This document shows positions 54,531 to 64,000 of a stretch of 64,000 nucleotides of DNA, in pieces. How positions within the stretch are numbered: the first letter of the stretch is position 1; each line of letters starts with the position of its first letter. The stretch comes from Chlorokybus atmophyticus (Eukaryota; Streptophyta; Chlorokybophyceae; Chlorokybales; Chlorokybaceae), in assembly GCA_009103225.1 (NCBI GenBank), contig RHPI01003642.1:1187566-1251565 (forward strand), written 5' to 3'. The notes beneath the pieces were generated by a model. It did not search any database and had not been told where the DNA came from. It worked only from the letters and a program-made list of their open reading frames with translations. Position numbers and translations under genes: made by a program.

Positions 54531-56701
54531 TGTTGCTGCTTGTCGTGAAACAAGCCTTTCAACTGTACACTACCACTGTTGACATGCTGCTCTGCACGTA
54601 GAGTTTTGGGGGGAATACTGGTCAGGGTGCCCAGACTGGGACGTTCATCATGCCGGCATGATGTTGATGATGGCAAAGTCTTGTAAGCCTACCAACGACA
54701 ACCATCCACTTGAGTTAGACAAGCTCAGACTGCTGCTGCTGCTGCTTGGCCAGAGTAGATGGGGTTTATCTGGTTCACAACCCTCTGCGTAAAGCAGGCT
54801 TCCGCCTCAGGTGGATCGCCTATGAGGTGTTACAGGTGTACTGAGCTTACACTAACCAGGCTACCTACCAGACCGCCACTATGAGCTGGTGTACTTACCC
54901 CTATGCTGATGAAGTAAGCTGGTGTTTGTCGTAGGCTATCAGCATGGCAGTGATAGTGGAACCAGCCAGCTGGCAGTGGCATAGCGTGTGCATGGGGATG
55001 CAACTCACTGGCAATCATTTCCAACCAACCGCAAGGCAGGCAGCGGAGTCACGTGAGGCAGCCGTCACGCCGTCACGACACGCAGAAGCGGTAATGCAGC
55101 CGTGACGCGAAGTCGTTGTGCTGCAAACATCTGTTCAAGACATGCGCAAATCATGTGACTTTGGAACGGTGAAAGAAGACCGCCATTACAGTCTACCCTC
55201 TCTACGGGGACCACACTTGTCTCCATCAAATTCGTTCTAGTAACGCAGTATTCTTGTCCCATATTTGAAGAATATTGCCACAGCACATGCAGTACAATGG
55301 TTCTTATAGTGCAGCAATCATATTGTACGATTATTTATGAACAACATTTATACAAGGATATATGCTTGTTTAAAGACAAATCAAGTGCATATATTGCATT
55401 GACTCTATGCGTTACAAGAACCGCTCTACAACCATTGCTGGTGTATGTGACATTTCCTTACGATAACGAATGTGCTTGTTTTTATGATGGGATAATTCTC
55501 ACTTGTGTACGAGTGATACTCAATATTGGCAAATGTTAAAGTACTGGTGCTTATAACGCAATTGTTCTGTTGACGGGCGTGACACAAACGCGGATAGACT
55601 GTATTGTCCACACAATGTCATACGGGAAAAGTACCATTTACGAGTTGAATTGCAAATAGGGATTGAAGTTTCAATCCAAGTGTGTGTGATAATACTAGCA
55701 TACGTACAAATACGTATGTCACAATATACAACGTATGTAGAATGCGGTATTGCTTACGATATGGATCGTGGTATGTCATACACGAACATGCGTGCACAGG
55801 CAGAGATGCATAGCAGGGCAAGCAGAGCACGCAACAAGCAGAGGCATTCAATATCACACTCGGGGCCATCTTCTCGCTGCCCTAAGTGCTGCTATGTGTT
55901 GTGCAATGCAATGGGAGTGGGGTAGGAAGCAATGGCTCAACCAATCAACTTTAGGGTGTAAGGCAGGGGTTAGGCCTGGAGTTGGGCGTGGGTAGGACAA
56001 GTAAGATGTGAGTGGTGCTGTGTTCTAGGCCCGTGCCCCCCGCCACCGCCACATTGTGGTGGTGGCTATTGCAAGACACGTTACATATACATTGTGTATA
56101 CCCGTTAGCAGCCAAGGAGGAAACCAATCCATGATACAATCCCATTCCATACTTGTTATAAGGTTGTTATAAGGTTTTACCTATCATGGTATATTGAAAG
56201 GTGCATGTTATTATTAAGCTGCAAGTGTTCATGGCACACCATTTGGGGCATACCATTTGTCGTATACTATTGTTGTCAGAAACAATACTGTAGCTTCTAA
56301 CTCCATTGCACCAAAGGGCATGATGGGAATAGATGGCGGTGACATGTGAGATTGTCGCAAAGGGCAATCCACGAAGCGCACCAACGCACCGATTCAATGC
56401 ATAGGGAAGTGCAGTAGGAATGCATGCGCACAGCGTCCAGCTGAAGGTGACACCAATGACCCACCCAAAAGGTCTCGCAATATAGCCCGAGGCTAGCTTC
56501 TCCACCAACAATAACTTACTTTCGGGTGCAAGGAATGCGCGCTATCCACCAATGAAAGGTGTTGAATACCATGTGCCAACATGACTTCACGTTCCACAGA
56601 CTCAAGTGCTCACACACCAATGACTTGCAAGATTTGTTACAGATGACTCATGAGCAACACGGGCTGCACAGCACATGCAGTGTGCGTATGGCATGGCAGG
56701 T
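54531..56701. other. Intergenic region, no supported gene
   Basis: This is the 5' flank of the MSL gene on the left and the 3' flank of the Pro/Tyr-rich gene on the right. The part from 55,280 to 55,800 is A/T-rich. Frames are short and unrecognised. A GTTATAAGG direct repeat lies near 56,155-56,175. Confidence 0.6.
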
Positions 56702-57770
56702 TCAACACCTCAACGGTATACAAGGCCAGAGTTTTGGCCGCATGGAGTCGCACAACTCATCAAACCGCGCGTTTAGTGTGGCCTCCACCGCAAGCACACG
56801 AGCTAGATCACCGCTGCTGTACTTGCCCTGTCTGTCGGTGATATCAAGTTGAGCAGCAGACCCGACTGCAACCCCTGCACAATAGCACTTATACCCATCA
56901 ACCACATTGAACCACATTGGCAATAACGACCACAGGGGCGGCTGCATGCATTGCAACAAACCAACCTGCAGGAGCATCCTGTGTGGATGCCTTGCGCCCT
57001 TTGCTTTTGCGCCGCCCTCGGCTGCCAGCTTCCCCACCGCCTGCGCGCTCAGCCCGCCGCGCACGCCTGCGCCGCTCTGTTGCAGCAAAGCGCGCCGCCC
57101 ACTCATCTGTCAGCTCCAACTCGAACTCTTCGTCATCGAGGCCTTGTGCTAGGGAACTCATGTCTATGGCAACTGGCTGGAAATCGGCGGACTCTGCAGC
57201 TGTTTGGTAGTGCAACATCAGCAACAATGCATCAGCAACAGCGTAGCCGAGGTGAGTTACAGCTGCACAGCTCACACGACCAGGAGGAAGGATACAATCA
57301 CACATCATGCTACCTGGCGGGCCTGCAGGTTCGCTGTCTGTAGTATTGTCCACGTGTGCATTGTTATTAGCATTGCCCCCATCATCTTGTTGGGCTAAGG
57401 CCGCTGCAGGATCAGCTTCAGCAGCTTCAGTCTGGGTATAGCTTTGCGGATCATGATCTTGCTGAACCGGGGCAGTGTCATGATAGGGATAGTACTGGAA
57501 CGGCGGAGGCGGGTGTGACCCGCCATACCAGCCATGAGAGGCATGCCATCTGCTGTGACTGGCAGCATAGTCATAAGGCGCGTAAGGTGGGTGCCAAGCG
57601 AAAGGGGTGCTAGGGTAAGGCGGAGGCCAGTAAGGCCTTGGCCGGCAGTGGTGGTAAGGGTACCACAGGTTAGCAGGGGGGTAGGCTGCGTAAGGTGAGG
57701 GTGCATGATGACCGGGACCTGGAGGTGGCCCGTAGTAAGGATAGGGTGCTCCTTGGTGTTGCCGTTCCAT
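56702..57770 (-). CDS. Hypothetical Pro/Tyr-rich protein with acidic-basic C-terminal motif
   Basis: Two exons (57770-56966, 56874-56702) give about 325 aa. The Met opens MERQHQGAPYPYYGPP after an acceptor-like CCGCAG in the 5' region. Residues 1-115 are rich in Pro, Tyr, His and Trp (PYYGPPPGPG, WHPPYAPYDY) and should be disordered. Residues about 190-240 hold the only conserved-looking segment: LDDEEFELELTDEWAARFAA, followed by a basic ERRRRARRAER helix and a Gly/Arg/Lys stretch. The last exon (LDITDRQGKYSSGDL, VLAVEATLNARFDEL) looks like a short helical tail. An optional in-frame intron (about 57324-57202, GTAGCA...TGCAG) would shorten the protein by about 41 aa. I do not recognise the family. 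An RNA-binding or spliceosome-associated role fits the composition but is only a guess. Confidence 0.6.
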
Positions 57771-58044
57771 GTGGCAAACAACTGCGGGAAGACACACAGA
57801 GGTTGTCAGCCAGGCCATGCCAAAAAAACAATACATGCCGCGCCATGCACCGATGCAAGGCATGCACGCGTGTGGCCCACAACTTGCAATCAGCTGAAAC
57901 AGCAGAAGCATCAATATCTGGCTTGAGGGAGGCTGGATTATTGCTCAACAACCACAATGCAGTGGACATACGTGCGCATGTACGCAACAGCAGCAGCAAC
58001 TTCCTGGTAGGCGGACATTTATCATGCATGCATCCGCCACTTAC

Positions 58045-59115
58045 TCAAGTGTTTTGCGAGAACTTGTATGCGCAATTCGGGCACTCGTAAAATACTGTCT
58101 GCCCTTCATCAGCTGACCGCAACTGCCAGACACACAACAAATCTCACTTGCAATATCATGACATGGCAGTATACAGGACTTCTCAACATTTTTCTGCAAG
58201 TGAGAAACCTACCTGCAGAGTATAATACTCGAGCTCCGGATGGTTGCATTTGGGGCATGCCTCGTTCACCTGCACAGAGCAGGTCATGAACTGCAACGTG
58301 CAAGGCATCACGCGTAATGTGTGTGCAACACCATGAAACAAACTGCATACCGTTGCGCGTTGCCTGTCCTTGCCGCCGGGTCCAGCGTTCTTGTCATAAT
58401 CCACTTCAGCTTCCAGGGGCACCAGTGGTTCGATGCCGTACTTGCGAATAAAGTCCTGCATGACACACAATGGTACGCGTTGCAGGCTCTTGAACCATCT
58501 GACGTATCAAGAACTACCAAGGTGCGAGGGATTCGTAACTATAGAAGTCAAGTAGTCTGGAAGATAGATTAGTCGAAGCACTGTGCACATGGCTTACCCT
58601 TGGCCCTGTTCGCCTGATGACTTGATGACCTTTGAACTCTGCAAGGCACTGTTGTCAGCAAAGCGGCGATGTCAGCAACATGCATTGAACAGTGACCCTA
58701 AATTGAGAATGAACGCGGCTTGCGGTGTAAACGCAGGATGTTGAAGTCACAATGCAAAGGCCGTTACCCTAAACTGGGGCATGCGTTTGCAATAGCACTG
58801 ACTGCAAGCCGAGGCAAGCATGACAAACTCAAGCCGGAAATAGTACTGCACATGCATGAAGGTGCATGCAGCAACACGTGAAGCGTACAAAGCAAGTTCA
58901 ATGCCAATTGCACAAATCATTGATACTGACAGTTTTAAACCTGAAATGGAGCGCTGGAAAGGACAGAGGGGGCATGCAGCTGCGGCGCCAGTGGCCGGCA
59001 AGCGCAGGAGGGTGCCGCAGTTGGGGCAGAAGAGGGCGGCGTGGCTGCTGCTGCGCTCTGCCTTGTCCTGCAGCCCAGACGACGGCGCCCTCCTCTTGGA
59101 CAACGGAGCCAGCAT
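58045..59115 (-). CDS. RPA12: RNA polymerase I subunit RPA12 (zinc-ribbon, TFIIS-like)
   Basis: This small RNA polymerase I subunit promotes transcript cleavage and termination at rDNA in the nucleolus. Five exons (59115-58941, 58638-58598, 58455-58351, 58269-58213, 58122-58045) give 151 aa. The N-terminal RPB9-like zinc ribbon has Cys30/33 and Cys48/51 ([13 protein letters not shown]). The C-terminal TFIIS-like ribbon has Cys112/115 ([13 protein letters not shown]) and Cys140/143 ([11 protein letters not shown]). The acidic hairpin Asp131-Glu132 of [13 protein letters not shown] inserts into the polymerase active site. RPB9 lacks this exact hairpin and TFIIS has longer N-terminal domains, which favours RPA12. 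It is slightly longer than the usual 120-130 aa because of a Lys/Gly insertion ([12 protein letters not shown]). The start is the first Met near the ribbon; the frame upstream is open but Gly-rich. Confidence 0.9.
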
Positions 59116-59321
59116 CCCCCCAAACCCGACACGGCCGCCCGCGCCTCCGCCGCCGCCGCCGCCTTTGCCGCAGTGCACAAGATTGCTTACACCTTTCTCC
59201 AGTTTAGGGTTGAGGCCGTGTGATGGCTGTGGTGGGCGGAGGCGGTGGAGGAGCAGGGCTTTGCTGGTTAGGGCTTGGAGGGGACAGCCTGAGTGGGGTT
59301 GTTTTGTGCTCGTGATAGAGG
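59116..59321. promoter_or_regulatory. Short divergent promoter region RPA12 / Topors-like
   Basis: Only 206 bases separate the two divergent start codons. Part is a CCG/GCC-rich stretch. No clear TATA box is visible. Co-regulation of the pair is possible. Confidence 0.4.
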
Positions 59322-61043
59322 ATGAGCGTTTGTTCCATCTGCTTGGACACCATCCACGACGAGGCCTACCTAGACGGCTGCTTCCGTAAGCCAAAGAAAC
59401 AGATTTGTTCGCACCAGATTATTCATGATTAAACTGCATACAGTGCTCTTTTGTTTTTTGCTTGTCTGTTTCTTTCTGTTTCTTGTCTTTGCCTTATTTG
59501 TGAAACTCAAATTCACCCCTTCCCAGTCGTCCTGCTCAATTCGCACTGACATCGCTCTGTGTTGTGTGTTTTTTCCAGATTGTTTCTGCTTTGAGTGCAT
59601 TCTGCGTTGGGCCCACACACAGCTGAATGCACAGGCTGAGAAAAGAGAGCCTCCCTCGTGTCCACTGTGCAAGGTATGCGCGTAGATGTACTCCAGTCTT
59701 GTGCGACTAGTTGTACAGGCAGCAGGCCTTAGAGGCGTTGTGTTTGTATCCAACTGTGTGTAACATACACACAAGTCCGCAGAATGTTGGTGTTTTTACT
59801 CCTCGGCTGATGTTTACATAATGCAGGCCGTGTATACAAGCATAGTCCACGACTTTAAGCAGACTTCCTTCAAGCGTCTTTACGTGTCCACTGACGGCAT
59901 CTTTGGGTACTTTTACTTGTTGGTTTGCTGTTTAATACTGTCTTCAGTTGGACTTGAAGTTGGCGTGCAGGATTGCAACCCACTGGTTGATATAACCAAC
60001 AATATGCATGCATGTTGCAGGTATGTGTGCAGCGACTCGGGCTTCCAGCTGTCACCTGCGCACCTAAAAAGACGATCCGTGTATATAGCGCAGCTGGCCG
60101 GTGGGTGGGGTTTTTGTGACTTCCACATTATAGTCATGATGAAGAGCATAGCATGTGTGCGTGCGTGCGCATTGTGATGAATACAGCAGCATCTTCCACG
60201 TGTGTGCGTGCGTGTGCATTGTGATGCACAAAGCATCAACTTGCCTCACAGTAATTCATTGCGCGTTTGGATGCAGCCCTAACCTTTGTCATCATGCACA
60301 GTGGTCAGCCAACCTGGCATCATGATTGACTAGTAAAACTCCACAGGTGAGGGTGCGCGGCATCTACCAGGCGCCACGCGTCCTGATATCTGCATTGCCG
60401 TGAGCTCGACCGCATGGAAACAACAAGCTAGCGCTCGCTCCCGGCTGAGCGTACGTCCAGCGCCCGCTGCGCTGCGCGCGTCATGGCTGCGGACGTGGCT
60501 GAAGCGGGACTTGCAGGCCATCATGCAGGTGCAGTGAAGCACAGGCCGCTGTTACTGCATGTTTGGGGAAGCTGTTGTTGGGTTGGTGTATTGATGATAA
60601 TGGCCCCGCAGGAAGAAGATGTTGACATGATTGTGCAACACGTTGCAGCATATGTCGAGCACTTGCAGATGAGGTATTAACCTGAATTCGGTCACACATT
60701 CATGCATGCACACATACGCGTACACGTGCACGCGCGCATGCAGGTGTGCGCGTGTGTGCACATATGCGAAGTTATTGTGGGGTTTTTTTCTTGTTCACCA
60801 GTGACGGTCTATGCATGCATGATTAGGGGCAAAGTTGTGGGCAGCAGCGAGTGGCTTCACATAATGGCGGAGACCGTGCAGCCGTTCATATTCGAGCACG
60901 CCGACACCTTTGCCGCGGAACTGGCGTTGTTTCTCTCCACAGGATTGGACATGGCAGCTTACGACCGCCTGTGCCTGTCCGATGCAACCAAAATACAGGT
61001 ATCAAGCACGCAGCCGCTCAATAGCCAACCCTCGCAGAGCTGA
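59322..61043 (+). CDS. TOPORS: Topors-like RING E3 ubiquitin ligase
   Basis: A nuclear RING ligase of the Topors family (ubiquitin and SUMO ligase in animals). Exons: 59322-59385, 59579-59673, 59827-59906, 60021-60100, 60347-60528, 60612-60673, 60845-61043 (253 aa, phases consistent). The RING starts at residue 4: CSICLD, GCFHCFCFECILRW, CPLC. The family's C-terminal half follows: WLKRDLQAIMQ, EEDVDMIVQHVAAYV, then PFIFEHADTFAAELALFLST and GLDMAAYDRL. The last three blocks are what separates Topors homologues from other RING proteins, and the wording is closest to plant members. Two in-frame stops just before the ATG fix the start. The boundary at 60100/60347 is the least certain. No RS-rich tail as in animal Topors is present. 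Confidence 0.87.
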
Positions 61044-61794
61044 TGTTTACATGCCGGGCTGGCAAGTATTGTAAGGTGCTATTGTAACGTAGAAAGTACA
61101 CTGTCAATGACCTAGCTGCTTACATGTACATATGTAGACTTTCATCTGGTTGCTAGGAAGGTAGGTAGGTAGACAGCTGTGGTGACAGAGTTGGGTGATT
61201 GGTTCATTTGGTTGAGACCTCTGTACTACAGCAATAGCCAGTTTGTGGTTGCAAAGGCCGGTGGTGGTGTCGTGTCGGTACAATGGATTGTCCATACTTG
61301 AATGACTGAAGCATACACTACTTGCACGAGTATAAACACTGTATGTCATGTGCGTGTGTCATGCTTGTCATGCTTGTCAAATCAACCATCCAGTGCAGAT
61401 GCATGCGCCACGCGCTTGCATCACAATCCAAGCACATGACTATGTCCGGCATGCCAGCCACATCAGTCGGTTGTGTTACGACTGCGCGACTGCACAACAA
61501 TACATATTCAGTGTGTAGTGGAGATTTATTCTATTTATTTGACATGGCGTACAAAACACAGTCACCGCATAGACAACACAGTCATTGTCTTTGGCTAGCT
61601 ACACCGACTAAGCCGCTACAACTTCAACTACACAAAGGAAGACACGCATGCTCACAAGCATGAACATACGCGCATTCGAGTCTACACAACGCCTGAAGCC
61701 ACAAAAAACCATTGCTGGCCTGTACACGTGCCAGCACGTCTTGAAAACAGGTAAGGTTGGGTTGCTGCGTTGTACCTCCTGTTGTTGTGTTTTG
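61044..61794. other. Convergent intergenic region
   Basis: This lies between the stop codons of the Topors-like (+) and universal stress protein (-) genes. Short unrecognised frames only; a small GTAGGTAGG repeat near 61,160. Confidence 0.55.
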
Positions 61795-63393
61795 TCACTC
61801 TCTGTGGGGTCTCTGCGCAGGCTGATCACCGGGCGCCTTGACAATCAGCACTGCGCACGGGCTGTGATGCACGCAGTAGTCTGCAGTGCTGCCCAACATG
61901 AACCTGCAAGGATGGGGAGGAGGAGGTTCAATGGGCATGCATGTGTCCTACTATGCTAGCACGGAGTACACATGCATACGTGCATACGCATGCTTGCATA
62001 CGCACAAGAACGTGCATGCTCACGCCCATGCACTTGCATGCACATACGCGCACACGCGCCCCCCCGCGCGCGCGCGTGCGCGGGGGGGGGAAGGGGGGGC
62101 GCGCGCACGTGCTTGTGCGCAAGTGTGCAGCTTACAACATGTGTACGCATGCGCATGCACATTCGTGCACACACCGACACTGAGACTCACACCTGGACAG
62201 GCGCCTACACATACACAAGAGTGTCTGCACGTTGAACCAACATGCACTGCCGCCACACGTACTTGGACACAGCGCCAAGCCCACGGCTGCCCATGACGAG
62301 GAGGTCGGCGTCGACGTCCTTGCATATATCGCACAGCACGTCGCGGGGGTCCCCGCACCCAACACGCACCTCGCTAGCCACCTGCGTTACAGTATTAGTC
62401 TTAGGGTTGGGTTGGAAGAATTAAAAGTCGTAATGTGGGTATGTGCCACAGCGTACGTCTGCTGAGGTGAGGGCGTTGGCGGCGGCGTTGGCTGTCACGC
62501 GCCCCACCTTCACGCTCTCCTCGTTCAAACGCTTGCGCCGCGCCGTCATCATGGACGGGTACCCATCTGAAAGCATGAAGCAACCCAATGGTGAGTCGAA
62601 AAGTCTCTCCAAATCACACAGAATAACCACTCAACAGCCAACAAGGCTTGATGCTTTGGGCCTGTGTGCACAATGCAATAATGCTGCTAGCTGAACAAAA
62701 ACTTAGAACAACACCCCCAAACTGTACGCTACTCCTCTTGAGTAGTGTTGCACCATGGCACGGCGGGTTGTCTATATATACGTGTTGCATTAACTTGTGA
62801 GTGACTAACCCAATACGATAAAGTCTTCAGCGTCTGCATGCTGGTAAGCGGCGTGGGCGACGATCACCCTGTCCACGCCACCGGGTCGCAGCACGTGACG
62901 GATGGCGTACCTGTTTCGTGGGCGTCCATTGAGTTTGTTGAGATCACGTTATTGCCAATCAGCGAGTGCATTCCATCAGCACTTAATCATGCAAAGTGCA
63001 TGTGATATTGCGTAACAGCAGCAGCAGCAGCAACAATAACAACAACAACAACAGCAACAGCAACAGCAACAGCAACAACAACAACAGCCACAACACTCAC
63101 TTCAAGGCATAATCTGCTGAGGCGGATCCGTCTGCAGCCAGCACCACCGTGCGTTGTGCCTTGGCGGCCGCTCCCTTGTCCTTGTCCTTGTCCTTGGTCT
63201 TATCTGCCACGTCGTCGACGCCAGCGACAACACTGCCACTCACCCCCACCTCCTCCTCCTTCAAGTCCAAGTTGGCCACCTCAGCGCCCACATCCGCAAC
63301 GTCACCCATGCCGCCACCAATGCTGTCGACCGACACTGGACGCCTGCCGATGCACAAGGAGTAGCTGTACACCCTCACCACAGACAAACCCAC
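61795..63393 (-). CDS. Universal stress protein (ATP-binding UspA type)
   Basis: A UspA-fold protein, usually cytosolic and linked to stress signalling. Five exons, 5' to 3' (63393-63101, 62910-62810, 62566-62457, 62381-62263, 61903-61795), give 243 aa with all phases matching. Residues 1-80 are a low-complexity leader with an acid/Lys stretch (DKTKDKDKDKG). The Usp fold starts at RTVVLAADGSASADYALKYA and continues VDRVIVAHA, VRVGCGDPRDVLCDI and DADLLVMGSRGLG. The ATP motif G-x2-G-x9-G-S is complete across the last splice (GSRGLGAVSK / FMLGSTADYCVHHSPC), and the end is AVLIVK. The start could instead be an internal Met at 63309 (MGDVADVGAE), which would remove part of the leader. Plant Usp proteins of this type are typically 150-250 aa. 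Confidence 0.9.
62056..62100. repeat. C7/CG/G8 hairpin-forming GC tract in intron
   Basis: A C run, about 16 bases of alternating CG and a G run follow one another, able to pair as a very stable hairpin. It lies in the last intron of the universal stress protein gene. Confidence 0.7.
63019..63092. repeat. (CAG/CAA)n trinucleotide repeat in intron
   Basis: A run of CAG and CAA units fills the end of the first intron of the universal stress protein gene (63100-62911 on the minus strand). The same CAA/GTT class recurs in introns of the TIG and MSL genes. Confidence 0.8.
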
Positions 63394-64000
63394 TCAGGCT
63401 GAAGAGTCCCACACCGATATTATACCTGCACTACGTTCACAACCACAACTACCCCAGCAGCTTGCCAATGATGCCGACACAACAACAGCGACAACGTAGC
63501 CCGCGACCTTCGCCTCGGGATGTTACAAGGCAGAAACGACTAAAGCGGACAGACGAATGCTGTGTGTCTAGTACTAGTACTACAAGTACTACTAGTACCC
63601 CTCAACAACCACACCGACAACGCTCACAACGCCGGCGACGGCTCTCTCCGAACGAATGATTGTTCTGACTCCTTTGCCTCCCTGCCCTGGGGGTGATGTG
63701 TGTCATCAAGTATGGTAGGCTACCATTGGTAGCTAATGGCCCCATCACCGCTGTGCGCATGGAGAGCAGTACACGGTGTCAACACTCTCAGCATGCTACG
63801 GGACTGACTCACTCATTGATGGGTTGCTCGACCTGGTGGTGTCGTCATGTCCCGCGCAGGTCGAGTGTCGCTTCGGTGGCGAGTCACGTGGGGGAAGCCG
63901 CGGCTCGACAGCACAGTGTTGTCATGTGACAGTTCCAATGAACTTAGCCTGACATCATTGGACTACTAGAGGGAGTTACCGGGCCGCGGTGTGATGCTGG
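63394..64000. other. 5' flank of the universal stress protein gene, no supported gene
   Basis: Frames here are Thr/Ser/Pro/Arg-rich because of an (AGTACT)-type microsatellite (about 63,567-63,598). An upstream exon of the stress-protein gene could lie here, but I cannot identify one. Confidence 0.5.

Noticed and set aside
61941-62180. His/Ala/Arg-rich frames near the GC hairpin
   Set aside because: They come from CA/CG repeats inside the last intron of the universal stress protein gene.
63567-63598. AGTACT-type near-palindrome
   Set aside because: The arms do not match exactly (an extra ACT). It is better explained as a short microsatellite.

Overview
This is a eukaryotic nuclear window with balanced GC and dense GT-AG introns that are often filled with TG/CA or TNN microsatellites. 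Long C/G homopolymer runs and N gaps interrupt the assembly. Gene content points to a photosynthetic protist of the green lineage. The evidence is a hydroxyproline O-arabinosyltransferase/serine galactosyltransferase-like enzyme with an extensin-like stem, an MSL10-type MscS channel, a plant-type Topors-like RING protein and a plant-type universal stress protein. I cannot name the species. I saw no prokaryotic operon, tRNA, rRNA, CRISPR array or intact transposon.

Layout. 2.9-16.9 kb (+): a giant single-pass surface protein (about 3,550 aa, 24 exons) with a signal peptide, cadherin-like repeats, about 30 IPT/TIG repeats, a Cys-rich pair, a transmembrane helix and a short tail. 18.1-19.4 kb (-): a ubiquitin-like/RING-H2 protein. 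22.4-24.9 kb (+): a helical protein with an eight-bladed WD40 domain. 29.5-33.0 kb (+): a TKL-like kinase fused to seven WD40 repeats. 33.7-45.2 kb (-): a VPS13B-family bridge-like lipid transfer protein in about 22 exons. 46.2-48.8 kb (+): the HPAT/SGT-like Golgi glycosyltransferase. 50.0-54.5 kb (-): a 13-exon MSL channel. 56.7-57.8 kb (-): an unrecognised Pro/Tyr-rich protein. 58.0-59.1 kb (-): the RNA polymerase I subunit RPA12. 59.3-61.0 kb (+): the Topors-like E3 ligase. 61.8-63.4 kb (-): a universal stress protein.

Exon models were built by hand from splice sites, reading-frame continuity and family alignment. For every recognised gene the summed exons give an open frame. Weak junctions are flagged in the entries. 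The genes are mostly unrelated housekeeping and surface functions, and no operon-like system is implied. Divergent pairs (VPS13B with HPAT; RPA12 with Topors) share short 5' regions.

The most unusual signals are five. First, 18 GATATC palindromes crowd 2.2 kb of the TIG gene in two different reading-frame phases. Second, the distal TIG repeats alternate between two types in two nearly intronless exons. Third, two introns of that gene are of the GC-AG class, one bounded by an AGGCAAGT direct repeat. Fourth, four TGACAGCT motifs lie within 69 bp in an intergenic region. Fifth, several fusion architectures occur: kinase-WD40, ubiquitin-like with a retained RLRGG followed by a zinc/RING module, and HPAT with a Hyp-type stem.
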